From Agriotes lineatus (Eukaryota; Arthropoda; Insecta; Coleoptera; Elateridae): 64,000 bases of DNA. The stretch covers positions 1-64,000 of the forward strand of contig CALNHX010003636.1 in assembly GCA_940337035.1 (NCBI GenBank). Reading direction: 5' to 3'. A program made the position numbers and the translations under genes. Of this stretch, positions 23,283 through 34,026 are shown piece after piece. The notes beneath the pieces are model-generated. The model was not told the origin of the DNA, searched no databases, and worked only from the letters and a program-made list of their open reading frames with translations. How positions within the stretch are numbered: position 1 is the first letter of the stretch; each line of letters begins with the position of its first letter.

Positions 23283-26200
23283 ATAATAATAATAATAATA
23301 ATAAACACATTTATTTCCAGTACTTACACCAAAAATTACATAAAAAAAAGAAAATACTAAATATGAAAAGTGCGGAAAAGGGGCATAGTTCAGTTGACAT
23401 GATATAATATCAGGTCAACTGGTCTACCACTACACCCCGTGCAGAGTGACAGAATAATTAATAAATATGAATTTTAAAAGTAAATTAAAAAAAAATTAAC
23501 TTTAGTAGATCGATATCAAGTGCAATTCATTGTAGCAGAAAGAGCTGTTTTTTAAAAGAATTTTTAAAAATAGTTAGAGACAAATTTCTTAACTTTTTTG
23601 GAATTATATTATTATAGTAGTGAACAATGTTGTACGAATACGACTTTTTAAAGAAAAACGATTTAAAACGTGGGATCGACATAGAAGATTTACCTCTTAT
23701 ATTAATATGATGGTCATCACTCCTGTAAGAAATCTTATCATACAAGTAGGCCGGAGCACGACATTGTATAACTTTAGTATATAGCACAGCAGTATGCAAT
23801 TTCCGTCTATTGGACATATTCAGCCAGCACGCCTCTTTGAGTTTATGAGAGATGTGTTGCCCTCTTCTAATACCAAACACAAATCTTAAACAAGAGTTTT
23901 GAGTACACTGAATTCTTTGTTTAAGTCGTACTGTCAGAAAAGAATCAAATAAACTGTCACAATAGTTAAAATGCGACAAGACTAAAGCATCACATAATAA
24001 GATTTTCATATCTCTATTTAGACAATAGCGATTAGCGTAAAGTAACTTTAGATTATAGTAAGCTTTCTGTATACAACTAGAGATATGATGTTCAAAACGT
24101 AAATCATTGTCTAAAATTACACCTAGATTTTTACAAGAACTTTTGTGCGGTAGTACTTCATCACCCACTTTAATTTCTATCAAAGCTGAAGACACGTCTT
24201 TCATCCCTTTTTTACCAAAGATCATAACAGATGACTTCGACGAATTGATATGCAGCGAATGCTTATTGCTGAATTCCACAAGGCTAGATAGGTCTTCATT
24301 TACTAGTGACACTGCTTCAGCTAAGTTATTAAAAGGAAACGAATAATACATCTGTGTGTCATCTGCATACATGTGAAATTTGCAATAACTTATACAAGAA
24401 CCTATATTACATGTATATAGAGCAAACAGAAGTGGGCCCAAAATCGAGCCTTGCGGAACGCCTGCTGGAATATGAACTACGTCAGATATATTCTGCTGAT
24501 ATTTCACCATCTGCTGTCTATTTGCTAGATATTTGTCGAGTAAGTTTACAGCTGAATTATCAAAGCCTATAAATTTCAAGATTTTCAAAAGAAGTTCGTG
24601 GTTAATTGTATCGAATGCCTTTGAGAAGTCTAATAAGACGAGAACCAGCAGATGGTTATTATCAATTGCTGTTAGGCAGTCATCTGTTATATCTATTAGG
24701 GTTGTATTACAACTATGTCCAGGACGGAAACCAGACTGCGTTTTTGGAAGGATATTATATTTACTAACGTGGTCACGAATTTGTCTTTCCAAAATCTTTT
24801 CAATTACTTTTGATAAAGTGCATAGGATACTAATAGGTCGAAGGTCTTTGTATTCTGTGGGTGAATCAGTTTTCGGCACAGGAACAACGTATGCAGTTTT
24901 CCATATATTAGGAAAGACGGAATTGATAATGCAATAGTTAATAATATGTGTAAAATACGGCAATAGACGAGGGCAGCACAACTGAAGCATTTTTATATTA
25001 ATGTTATCAGGGCCAGTAGCCTTTGTTTTTATAGAAAATATTATGTTTCCGATTTCAATTTCATTAGTTTCAACAAATTTAAATAGTGCATCAAAATTAC
25101 ATTTGCTATTATTAAAGTAATAATCCTGGAGGTCATAATTATTTAACAAGTGGTTAGGATTATTAGAAGAATTTATAAAAAAACTATTGATAGCATTTAC
25201 ATCCTGTAAAGCGTCTGGTAAGTCACGATTTTTCTGTTTAACAATTACATCTGCACCACGAAGTTCCTTCCACAGTACCTCCGGCTTTTTGTGATTTAGA
25301 ATTTTGAATTCAAGATAAGCTTTTTTTTCTCTTTTAATACTACTAGTAACCAGATTTCTTAGAGATTTGTAGACATCCCAGTGGTTGGGAGTCCTAGATT
25401 TTTTAAATTTAACTAGAGCTTTATCTCTCAACCGCATCATGAATTTTATATTATCAGTAATCCATGGTTTGTTTTTTTTAGAAATTTTGAACTCTTTAAT
25501 AGGTGCGTGTAAATTGAAAATGTCACATATATATTTATTTAAAAAGTTTAATTTATCATCAATATTTTGCAAATCAAAGATAAGATACCATGGTACAGCA
25601 TCCAAATCCTGTAGAAACAAGTCATTATCAAACATAGTAAAATCTCTAAAAAATTGCTTTACAATTGGCTTTTCTTTGGCACGCACAGATACTGTGCAAG
25701 AAACCAGTTGGTGGTCAGATATGTGACATTCAACTGCAGTTTTATCTAAGACAGTAATATCACCAATATTAGGAACTATTATTAAGTCTAATAAGGTCGC
25801 CGTATGCCTTGTAATACGCGTAGGCGTGTCAATTATTTGAACGAGGCCTAATGTGTCCAGCAGATTTTCAAAGGCAACTGCTGCATTATCAGGGTGAAGT
25901 AAATCAAAATTAAAATCTCCCAAACAAATTATATAGTCACAAGTAGGTATTAATTCAGAAATTGTGCTTTCAAACATTTTTAAAAAATCTAAATACTGTG
26001 GGTCAGGTGATCGATAAACAGTTCCTACAGCAAGTTTCTTTTTCTTTAAGTGTACATATATCCATATTTGTTCGAGATCGGAATTTATATTTATTTTAGA
26101 ATAACTTAAATTGGATTTAATATACATACCTACTCCTCCCCCACGTGCCCGACGATCCCTCCTAACAAAGTGATAACCATCGATATTAATAGAGTCAGAT

Positions 26201-26330
26201 GGGATGTTTTGAGGTAGCCAGGTTTCACTTACGCCAAGAATATCACACTTGATATCGTCTACAACATGTTTTATAGTATCAATTTAGGTAATAAAGATCT
26301 AGCATTTACATGGCAAAATTGCATAACAAG
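23283..26330 (-). mobile_element. Nearly intact CR1/L2-type LINE with APE and RT
   Basis: One open frame covers 866 codons (23527-26127) and stays open upstream to about 26284, adding the SETWLP box of the endonuclease. In the 866-residue numbering, the EN boxes are GDFNFD (70-75) and SDH (137-139). RT boxes are SGFRPGHSC (465-473), DFSKAFD (500-506), GVPQGSILGP (556-565) and MYADD (586-590), all with intact catalytic residues. The first EN box (HVNARSL) is at about 26320 but out of frame, so a small frameshift lies near 26285-26295. The 3' end has a short ATT-type tail (plus strand AAT repeats, 23283-23302). The clade is judged from GVPQGSILGPLLF and YADDTQ and is not certain. Confidence 0.82.
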
Positions 26331-26761
26331 CACAAAGAAAAGAAGTGTTTATTATAACAGAAAATAAGTTTAAATTACTAATAAGTTTAAGGAAATAAAT
26401 TTCAATTGTGTATTTAAAGCGGTCCCATATTAATTTAATAGAACTTGAACTGAAGCGTATTTACTTCTAGTTTACAATAACTTAAAAAAAATATAGTGAC
26501 GAATTTATAACGTTGATAAATTATGAAAACGGAAAAATCAATATTATAACCGAAAAAAAATAAGCGTTTATTATGTCTACCGAAATTTAAAAAAAAACAA
26601 CGATCACATAAAATTAAAATATGAAAATAGTTAAATATCAAAACGTACATAAGAAAAACCAGGAGAGATTCAAAATTTCAAACAATCAACGTTGGCTAGC
26701 AAACCGTCGTAAATGCTACGTAGTTTTTACATCGTTATGACAGCTTTCAAAATAAGTCGCG
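26331..26761. other. LINE 5' flank up to the LTR element
   Basis: AT-rich sequence between the LINE endonuclease start and the LTR retrotransposon. It may be LINE 5'UTR or host sequence; no ORF is supported. Its last four bases (CGCG) are one copy of the LTR element's target duplication. Confidence 0.4.
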
Positions 26762-27063
26762 AGTTAAGTTTATTTAACGACGATTAGTGTTTTTAAAAAG
26801 CATTTATTTATACTTAAAACACTAAACACTTTACAGACGTCGGAGCTCTGCTCCACACACTTGATTCAGGACAGGCTAACCTGAGTGTCGAAACAGAACT
26901 GAATGCAAGAAGCATCTTAACACTAAGGAAAACTCTTATCCTAAAGAAATGCAAGGTAGTTTCCGTTCCCACAGGCGTTATCATAAGGTTCTAGGAACAG
27001 AGTACAGATCTAGCGGGTTCTAATCTTATCTCTAAGCTAGTAAGCGTTTCTAGTCACGTAACT
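26762..27063 (-). repeat. 3' LTR of the errantivirus-type element
   Basis: The 302 bp are identical by eye to 34607-34908. It is preceded on the minus strand by the purine-rich tract and followed by the CGCG target duplication. Confidence 0.92.
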
Positions 27064-27073
27064 CCTCCCATCT
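27064..27073 (-). other. Polypurine tract
   Basis: The minus strand reads GATGGGAGG immediately before the AGTTACG start of the 3' LTR, the expected position and composition for the plus-strand DNA primer. Confidence 0.7.
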
Positions 27074-27101
27074 GAGAATCTTAAATACCGTGAAGCTGTA
27101 T

Positions 27102-28922
27102 TTAAGTTATATTTTGACATTGAAGTAAAGAATTTTGAGTATCGTTTAATACGATGGCTTCATTCTGCGATTTTCGCAATAGTTTTATTAGTTTTGATTT
27201 GAAAGAGTCACGTTTACAATATAGATATAATATAATGATTACGAACATAGTGATTAATAATACAATAATAATGAGTGAAATTAAACTTAATTTATTTACA
27301 AAATGGATATCGTTGTTCATCAACTTATCCTTATGGTTTGTCAGTTTCAATTGATTATTGACTAACTCTTGTGTGTTAATAGGGGATAGGTCAATTTGAG
27401 AAATATTGATTAGTTTTGATTCATCTATTCGCAATTTACTTATACTGGGCAATTGTAAAATAATCTGTTTTGTGGACGTAGATTTCATGGTGAACAGTAT
27501 TTCGTCGTGATTTATTAGAACTGAACAGTCAGGAGTTAGATGTATTAAATTTGATCCTGTAATTTCTCTCCTTGCAATAACCTGATTGCATTGAATATCT
27601 AAAATTGTTTTAATGGGCGAACTAATAAGCCACGTAGCTGAATCTATCTGCAAAATTTTATTTGCGGTTAAATTGAAAATATATGGTCGACAAGTTTGAT
27701 TGTCGTGAAAGGACAACAATTGTGTTTCACACAATTTTGAATTTGGGATACTGAAATGATTATCTCGAGAACAGAAGTAGTTATTTACTGAAGTTTGTTG
27801 ACATTGATTAATATCGATAGGTACACTAAAATCAGGATTAAATAGTAAAGTGTTGTAGGAAGGGATTATCATTTGAAATTGGTTATTCGTGTTGTATGCC
27901 GGGAAAGGAATCAATTTAATTAATTGATATTCTGAAAATGTTCGAATTAGCGGGATTTCGAAAATGAACGTGAAGATTTTATCTTTCTGGTATATTTTTG
28001 TCGTTATAATCGATTCGTACAAATGGAGGTTTTCGTATTCTCCAGGGTAAGGAAGAGCTAAACCCTTATTGTTATTACTTTGAAGTTTGGTTAAGGATTT
28101 TGTTATTTGATTAAGGGATTGGATTAGTTCATTATTGTCAATGAGGGAAAGATGAAGTTGTTGTTTTTGTGCGAAAGTTAGTGCATTTTCTAATTCAAGC
28201 CAGATATTAATAAATAGTTGTAATGATTGGATTGATTGATGTATCACTGAATAGGTAGAAGTTGCGGCTAATATTCGTTAAATTTTTACATTATCTAGTA
28301 AGATTTTATTTAAGTTATGATTTAATAGTTTTTGATTCTCGGAGAGATCGTGTATTGTAGATAGAGTGTTATTAAGGATCTGAGTTTGTTCTAACAAAAC
28401 ATTCTTTTGGGTTTCGGAATTGTGAGTCAATTTAGAAATTATTTCTTCGTATCGTTTTCCATCTTCTTGGTCTAAGTTACCGGTGATGAATTTTATTACT
28501 GTGCCAAGTCCATCTATTAATCCACGTTTTTGTCTGGTGTGTTGTATTTCGGGAAATAATTGAAATAGCAGCTGATCTGCTTTATTAATGTATTGTTTGA
28601 GAATTAAAAGCTGATTGTTATGATTGATTAAAATGTCTTTTAAGTCTACAAAGTGTCTATAGCCTATTGGAAAGTTTTTGTTTTCTAAAAGTGAAATTGA
28701 CGCTAGAAGGTTATTTTTAAGAGTTTGATAGTCAGTCAATAAAGGGGTGTAGTCAAGGATTTTTATTAAGGTCCATTCGGATTCCTTTAATAGGGCTTTA
28801 CCTTTTTGTAAGGGGTATAGTCCAGGATTGTTGTTTAAAGTCTCGATTGTTATGTCACATTTGAGGTGGTGCCAGGCGATGGCGAAGAGGATGATCGATA
28901 ATGTCCTGTAAAAGGCATCAGA
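27102..28922 (-). pseudogene. env: env-like gene with an in-frame stop
   Basis: Two open stretches in the same frame (28922-28281 and 28277-27105) are separated only by TAA at 28278-28280. The upstream part contains a hydrophobic signal-like segment (about 28905-28870, overlapping the end of pol), a furin-type basic site (RQKRG) and the Gly-rich segment GLIDGLGTVIKFITGNLD after it, as in insect errantiviral fusion proteins. The downstream part carries Cys residues of the ectodomain and a C-terminal membrane span (LIIIVLLITMFVIIILYLY) with a short tail. There is no ATG at the frame's start, consistent with translation from a spliced mRNA. In this copy the stop separates the fusion region from the membrane anchor. 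Confidence 0.85.
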
Positions 28923-31900
28923 TCATTGGCATGTCTTTTTAGTATTGTATTTTTGTGTACGTGTTTAACATCGTACGTGTCATGTTCATTAATTTTGTCT
29001 ACTATATAGGGACCTGCAAATTTAGGATCTTTTTTATTACGTGCATTTGTCCTAATGTAAACTTGGTCTCCAATTTTGAATGTTTTGGAATTTCGGGATT
29101 TATTGACTTTGTCGTTTCGTGCTTCTTTTGTAGAGCTTTGTTTATTTTGAAGAGCGTCGTAAAGATGTTTCATTTTTTCTCTGTGATTTACTACATAATT
29201 TTCGAAAAATGATTTTTTATAGTCTAGGTCAAAAGGGTTCTTGTTGTCGGTATGTCCAAATACTATTTCGAAAGGTGATAATTTTAGATTTGAATGGATA
29301 GTATGGTTGTAAGCCATTACACAATATTGTATTTTCTTATGTTCGGGCATTTCTCCTAAAAGTCTATAGTGTTCTATTAATGTCGAATGAAAACGTTCTA
29401 CTGGGGAATTTGATTCGTGATGATAAGGTGTTGTTGTATGCAATTGAATTTTGTGTACTTGTAAAAAGCTTAGAAAAGGTTGTTTATTAAATTCATTATC
29501 TGTTATCAATGTGTTAGGGGCCGTAAAGGTTGTAATGAAAAAGAATAGTCGATCTGTCACATCGATCATGTTACTGGATCGTAATTGATAGGCTTGAGCG
29601 AATTTGGAAAAAGCGTCTATTAACGTTAAATATTTAATTCCTTTTATTTGAAATATATCCATATGAATTGTATGAAATGGTCGATTAAAAGTTGGAGTTA
29701 ATTGAAGGGGTTGCTTTATGGGATTTCTGTTATATTTTTGTGTTCTACAGATTTGACAATTGTTAATAAAATTTTTAATGTCGTTACTCATACCTTTCCA
29801 AAAATATTTTCTTTGTAGGTGTTCTATTGTTTCGGATATTCCTCTGTGATTCGTTTTACCATGGTGATAATTAATAATTTGGTTGTGACGTTCTTCAGGT
29901 TTAATTATGTATGTAACTTGTGTCGTACATCTGTGGAATTTGGGGGTGTTTTCATTTGTGATTGAATTGATATATTGAGAAAATTCTTGGTATAATTTAT
30001 CGTTAGAGAAATAGCAATAATAATGAGTTTTGGGTTGACAGTGTTCTATTAGTAACTCGTTAAATTTTGAATTTTTATTATTAGAGTTCACGAAAACTGA
30101 ATAATGAATGTTTCCGTCGAATTTGGTGATTTGAATTTGTCTAGGTAAATTGGCTTCAATAAATTCTATTTGTTTACTAAAATGTTGCAAAGGTTTGTCG
30201 CAAATATCTATTACGGGTGCTGAACTTAATTGGGTGTGTACTGTGTCTACTAAAGATTCGTTTTCATTATTTGATGGTGTTCTAATAATTGGTGTATCAA
30301 ATAAATCTGATAAGTTTGGTGTCTCTGCACGATTGGGAATTATGCTAAAATTATCTGGTAAGGTTTCGGGTGTGTCTAATCGGTCAGAGTCGTTTAAAAT
30401 TTTGTGGATGTCTTCAAATATATTATCGTCGATGCTTAAGGGATGAATTTGAATTCGAGAAAGAGCGTCTGCTACTTTATTTGTTTTTCCAGGTAAATAC
30501 TTAATGTCAAAGTTAAATTCTTCTAGTTTTAAGGCCCATCTGGTAAGTTTTGAATTTGGTTCTTTAAGATTACGGAGCCAAACTAGAGGTCTATGATCCG
30601 TGAAAAGCGTGAATTTAGTTCCAAATAAATAAGGTCGGAAGTGTTTTGTAGCCCATATAATGGCTAATAATTCGCGTTCTATGGTACTGTATTTTTGTTC
30701 AGTATCGTTTAATGTACGTGAAGCGTAACTAATGGGTTTACCATCTTGTGAAAGAACTGCACCAAGAGCATATTTTGAGGCGTCAGTAGTGAGTTCAAAC
30801 GGCTTGTTAAAATTTGGGTATTGTAAAATTGGTTCGTTGATTAAAAGGTTTTTACAATAGTCGAAAGAATCTTTAAAATTTTGGGTATGAATAATTTTGT
30901 TGTCTTTCTTTAAGCAATAAGTGAGGAATTTAGTGATTTTTGCAAAGACTTTTATAAATTTTCTATAGTATCCAAAAAGTCCTAAAAATGATTTGATTTC
31001 TGTTCTAGTGTTAGGTAATGGGAATTTTTTAATAACTTCTATTTTAGAGGGATCTGGTTTTATTCCGTCAGGTGTTATTATATGGCCTAAATATTTTACA
31101 TTTTTCTGAAGAAATTCAGATTTGTCGAGTTGAATTTTTAGATTGGTGTCCTTACATTTTTGAAATACGTTTTTAAGTCGCTCGATATGTTGTTGTAATG
31201 AAGTCGAATAAACGATAATGTCGTCGAGATATACTAGACATTGATTTGGTGTTAAACCTGTTAAAGCGGTATTTATGGCTCTTTGTAAAGTAACTTGAGA
31301 GTTTTTTAAATTGGAAGACATTCTTTTGAATTGAAATTTTCCATCCTCTGTTGAAAAGGCTGTTTTTTCTCTATCTCGGGGATCCATTTCAATTTGGTGG
31401 AAACCGGAGGCTAAGTCGAGAGTTGTAAAATAGTTTGCTCTGCCTAAATTGTCTAAAATTGTCTCTATTCGGGGTAAGGGAAATTTATCGTCGATGGTCT
31501 GTTCGTTAAGTTTTCTATAATCGATAACGATTCTCCATTTTTGCTTGCCTGAGGCATCACGTTTCTTTGGGACTACCCAAATTGGAAAATTATATGGTGA
31601 TTCGCTAGGTTCGATTATATCTTCTTTTAGCATTTTGTCAATTTGTTGCTTGACTTCTTGTCGGTGTATGTGTGGATATCGGTATGTTTTAGTGAAAATC
31701 GGGGTGTCTGTTTTCGTTCGTATGCGGTGCTTGGTTAAATTTGTAGTCGATAGAGGAATCTCGGGGGTATAAAATATTTCTTTATAATCTAAACAAAGAT
31801 TTGTTAATAAAGCTCTTTCTTCTGGATTTAAATGATCTAATCTTAAATTATTTTCTAAATTTTGAAGAAGTATTTGTTTTTGACGAGGGTTTGAATTAAA

Positions 31901-32737
31901 ATGATTGTTTATTTGAATTTTTTCCTTTACAGGAGTGTAGTCTTCTAAAATGAGAGGTTGTGATATAATTAATGTTTGGGATGTATCCGATGTGTTTATT
32001 AAACTTGTTTGGAACCAATTGTTTTTTAATGTAACCATTGCTGAAGGCATTATTATATTTTTAGTAAAATTTAATTTAGGAGCTAATTTATATCCATTTT
32101 TTCCTACTGCGGGTAAAGTAACAAATTGTTCTGTTCGCGGTGGTAACGTAATGTGTCTTAAAATGTCCTTAGAGGGTTTAATTTTGGAAAAATTGCATTG
32201 ATTGCGTTTTTGTTCTTCTTGTTTTAATTTGGAATGGTTGTAGTAGAATGGTACGGTTGTCTTTTCAGTTTGAATATGCATCCATCGATAGTCGATGTTT
32301 GCAGGGAGCTTAGCTAGGAGGTCTGTGCCTATTAGTCCTACATATTCTTCGTGAAAATCGAACAAATAGCAAAGATGTGTTCCATCTTCTGAAAATAAAT
32401 TTTGAATAGGTACTTCTGCTACCAAATTGTGATAAGTAGTTCCATGAGAAGTAGAAATTTCGAAAGGATGTTCGTAAATTGAGTCGGGGTAATATGTGTG
32501 TACAAATTTTGGTGAAAGAATAGTACGTGAACTGCCAGTATCGATTAGTAATTTATCGCCAGTTTGAGGTATAATGATATAGGGTAAATTTGATTTTGGG
32601 TTTAATGAAAAAGTTTCTACCGAGGCATTTGACGAAAATTTACGGCTTCGTCGGGGTCTTCTTCGATGTCTGAATCTGATTCGGGTAAAGAGAAAAAGTC
32701 TGTGGTTGGGTCTAATTCGTTGAAGTATGTGTGACAA
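28850..32737 (-). CDS. pol: pol polyprotein: protease, RT, RNase H, integrase
   Basis: The open frame is 1,295 codons; the functional start is probably the frameshift at 32641. Domains: aspartic protease with DTGSS at residues 66-70; RT about 340-620 with DYRKLN, LDLASGFHQIE and YLDD (503-506); RNase H from TDAS (651-654) with the DHRPL segment; integrase with an HHCC zinc region (HHGKTNH...CQICRTQ), catalytic MDIF, TDNEF and NSPVERFH segments, and a C-terminal GPYIVDKI (GPY/F-like). The frame is unbroken. One oddity: the RT segment at residues 473-485 reads SSNLKNSQVTLQ where this clade is normally very conserved with a Pro-Phe-Gly start. That could impair RT despite the intact YLDD. Confidence 0.92.
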   Translation of the reverse strand: MSHILQRIRPNHRLFLFTRIRFRHRRRPRRSRKFSSNASVETFSLNPKSNLPYIIIPQTGDKLLIDTGSSRTILSPKFVHTYYPDSIYEHPFEISTSHGTTYHNLVAEVPIQNLFSEDGTHLCYLFDFHEEYVGLIGTDLLAKLPANIDYRWMHIQTEKTTVPFYYNHSKLKQEEQKRNQCNFSKIKPSKDILRHITLPPRTEQFVTLPAVGKNGYKLAPKLNFTKNIIMPSAMVTLKNNWFQTSLINTSDTSQTLIISQPLILEDYTPVKEKIQINNHFNSNPRQKQILLQNLENNLRLDHLNPEERALLTNLCLDYKEIFYTPEIPLSTTNLTKHRIRTKTDTPIFTKTYRYPHIHRQEVKQQIDKMLKEDIIEPSESPYNFPIWVVPKKRDASGKQKWRIVIDYRKLNEQTIDDKFPLPRIETILDNLGRANYFTTLDLASGFHQIEMDPRDREKTAFSTEDGKFQFKRMSSNLKNSQVTLQRAINTALTGLTPNQCLVYLDDIIVYSTSLQQHIERLKNVFQKCKDTNLKIQLDKSEFLQKNVKYLGHIITPDGIKPDPSKIEVIKKFPLPNTRTEIKSFLGLFGYYRKFIKVFAKITKFLTYCLKKDNKIIHTQNFKDSFDYCKNLLINEPILQYPNFNKPFELTTDASKYALGAVLSQDGKPISYASRTLNDTEQKYSTIERELLAIIWATKHFRPYLFGTKFTLFTDHRPLVWLRNLKEPNSKLTRWALKLEEFNFDIKYLPGKTNKVADALSRIQIHPLSIDDNIFEDIHKILNDSDRLDTPETLPDNFSIIPNRAETPNLSDLFDTPIIRTPSNNENESLVDTVHTQLSSAPVIDICDKPLQHFSKQIEFIEANLPRQIQITKFDGNIHYSVFVNSNNKNSKFNELLIEHCQPKTHYYCYFSNDKLYQEFSQYINSITNENTPKFHRCTTQVTYIIKPEERHNQIINYHHGKTNHRGISETIEHLQRKYFWKGMSNDIKNFINNCQICRTQKYNRNPIKQPLQLTPTFNRPFHTIHMDIFQIKGIKYLTLIDAFSKFAQAYQLRSSNMIDVTDRLFFFITTFTAPNTLITDNEFNKQPFLSFLQVHKIQLHTTTPYHHESNSPVERFHSTLIEHYRLLGEMPEHKKIQYCVMAYNHTIHSNLKLSPFEIVFGHTDNKNPFDLDYKKSFFENYVVNHREKMKHLYDALQNKQSSTKEARNDKVNKSRNSKTFKIGDQVYIRTNARNKKDPKFAGPYIVDKINEHDTYDVKHVHKNTILKRHANDLMPFTGHYRSSSSPSPGTTSNVT

Positions 32738-33801
32738 TTATTGTCTTCTGTTATTTCAAAGTTTTCGGGAGTTTCTTCATTATAGTAAGGTTGTTGGTCA
32801 TATTCGGGTTCATATTGTGATTGATTAGCGACATGTTTGTTAAATAATTCTTCGGAATGGAAGTTTCTCGGTTGATTGGATTGTCGAATGTAGTTATTTG
32901 GTCTAAAATTGGGTTTATAATTTTTATTTTGGGTGCCTAACTGTTGTGAAGCTGGGCGTTTTTGAATGGTACTAGTTTCCATAGGTACGGGTTTAAAGGT
33001 AGGCTTAAAATTTGGCTTTGGTACAAATGCATTTTGTGTAAGTATCACGTTAGATTTTTGATAAGTTGGAAATCTAGAATTTTGAAATGGATTTTGATTG
33101 GTTTGAAATCTAGGGTTTAGTTGAAATTGTGGTGGCTTTTGATAGTTTTGTGAATGATTCGGATAATATTGAGTCTTGAATGGTGTTTTAGATTGATTTT
33201 GCGGAGTAAATTTGTTTTGTGGTTGACTAGTATTATTACTAAAAGAGAAATTCTTTCCTTGAAAATAACGAATGTCTAGTTCATCTTTTACAAATGTTAG
33301 TGCTTGTTCTAAAGAATTTGGTGCACGACTTCTTATGAAGCTGCCAAGAGGTTCTAATAAACCACTTATAAAAACTTTTAAGGCTAAACTCTTTGAAGTT
33401 TGCAATTTATGATCTTTGATTTCTTGAATTTCATTTCCTAAAGATATTTTTGAATTTAAGATGGCTAAAAGGGATCTAATTTTATTGAAAAAGTCGATAG
33501 GGGTTTCCTTTTGATTTTGTCTAAGTCTGGAAAGATCCATTTGAATATTTAGTTCGGAACGTTGGTCACCGAAATTATTTATTAAAACTTGTTTCAGTTC
33601 TAACCATGAAATATACGTGTGTCCTGTCACAATTTCTAAGGCTGCACCTTTTAAACGGTTGCGAGCAGCAGATAAAAGTAATTTATTGATATAGGCATTG
33701 ACATCTGGTTGCCAAAATTGATTGAATATGTCCTCTACAGCGCGGATGTATTCGCAAAGTTCGGCGGGGTTGCCGTGAAATGTTGGAATTTCATTTAGCA
33801 T
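32617..33801 (-). CDS. gag: gag (structural protein) of the LTR element, 394 aa
   Basis: The N-terminal two-thirds has the errantiviral Gag character (LNEIPTFHGNPAELCEYIRA, LKGAALEIVTGHTYISWLEL, NIQMDLSRLRQNQKETPIDF), an alpha-helical capsid-like region. The C-terminal third is Asn/Gln/Pro/Phe-rich and disordered, with an acidic end (SLPESDSDIEEDPDEAVNF). No CCHC zinc knuckle is visible, as is common in errantiviruses. It overlaps pol by 121 nt in the -1 frame. The start at 33801 is the first Met after an in-frame TAG. Confidence 0.85.
   Translation of the reverse strand: MLNEIPTFHGNPAELCEYIRAVEDIFNQFWQPDVNAYINKLLLSAARNRLKGAALEIVTGHTYISWLELKQVLINNFGDQRSELNIQMDLSRLRQNQKETPIDFFNKIRSLLAILNSKISLGNEIQEIKDHKLQTSKSLALKVFISGLLEPLGSFIRSRAPNSLEQALTFVKDELDIRYFQGKNFSFSNNTSQPQNKFTPQNQSKTPFKTQYYPNHSQNYQKPPQFQLNPRFQTNQNPFQNSRFPTYQKSNVILTQNAFVPKPNFKPTFKPVPMETSTIQKRPASQQLGTQNKNYKPNFRPNNYIRQSNQPRNFHSEELFNKHVANQSQYEPEYDQQPYYNEETPENFEITEDNNCHTYFNELDPTTDFFSLPESDSDIEEDPDEAVNFRQMPR
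32635..32641 (-). promoter_or_regulatory. -1 ribosomal frameshift heptamer AAATTTT
   Basis: In the gag frame the minus strand reads GTA AAT TTT. The heptamer A AAT TTT fits X XXY YYZ, so both tRNAs can slip back to AAA TTT, exactly the pol frame. It lies 19 nt before the gag stop region, inside the 121-nt gag/pol overlap. A downstream stem-loop was not evaluated. Confidence 0.75.
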
Positions 33802-33804
33802 ACT

Positions 33805-34026
33805 CTAACCTAAAGGGTATCCATTAAAGACTGGTGCTGGTTCGCCAGCTTGATTTAAATTTTGATTCTGATTTGCCATTGTTACATTTGGTATTAGACG
33901 GGGTGGTCTTAAAGTTATTCTATTTTGAGTTAGATTATTTTGAGTTAAATTATTATTTTGAGTTGTATTTTCGAATTCACTTTCAGATTCGCTTTCAGAC
34001 GATGTGTCTGTATTAATCATTAACAC
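33805..34026 (-). pseudogene. Gag-frame upstream segment ending in a single stop
   Basis: A 73-codon stretch starting MLMINTDTSSESESESEFEN, Asn/Gln-rich, ends at a TAG (33805-33807). The next codons in the same frame are AGT and the ATG of the main gag ORF, with no gap. Either gag truly starts at 33801 and this is a leader ORF, or the Gag N-terminus is cut off by one nonsense codon. Confidence 0.6.

Noticed and set aside
23275..23305. AAT microsatellite as an independent repeat
   Set aside because: Its position at the 3' end of the minus-strand LINE makes it the LINE tail; the same tail is seen at 58551 and 62090.
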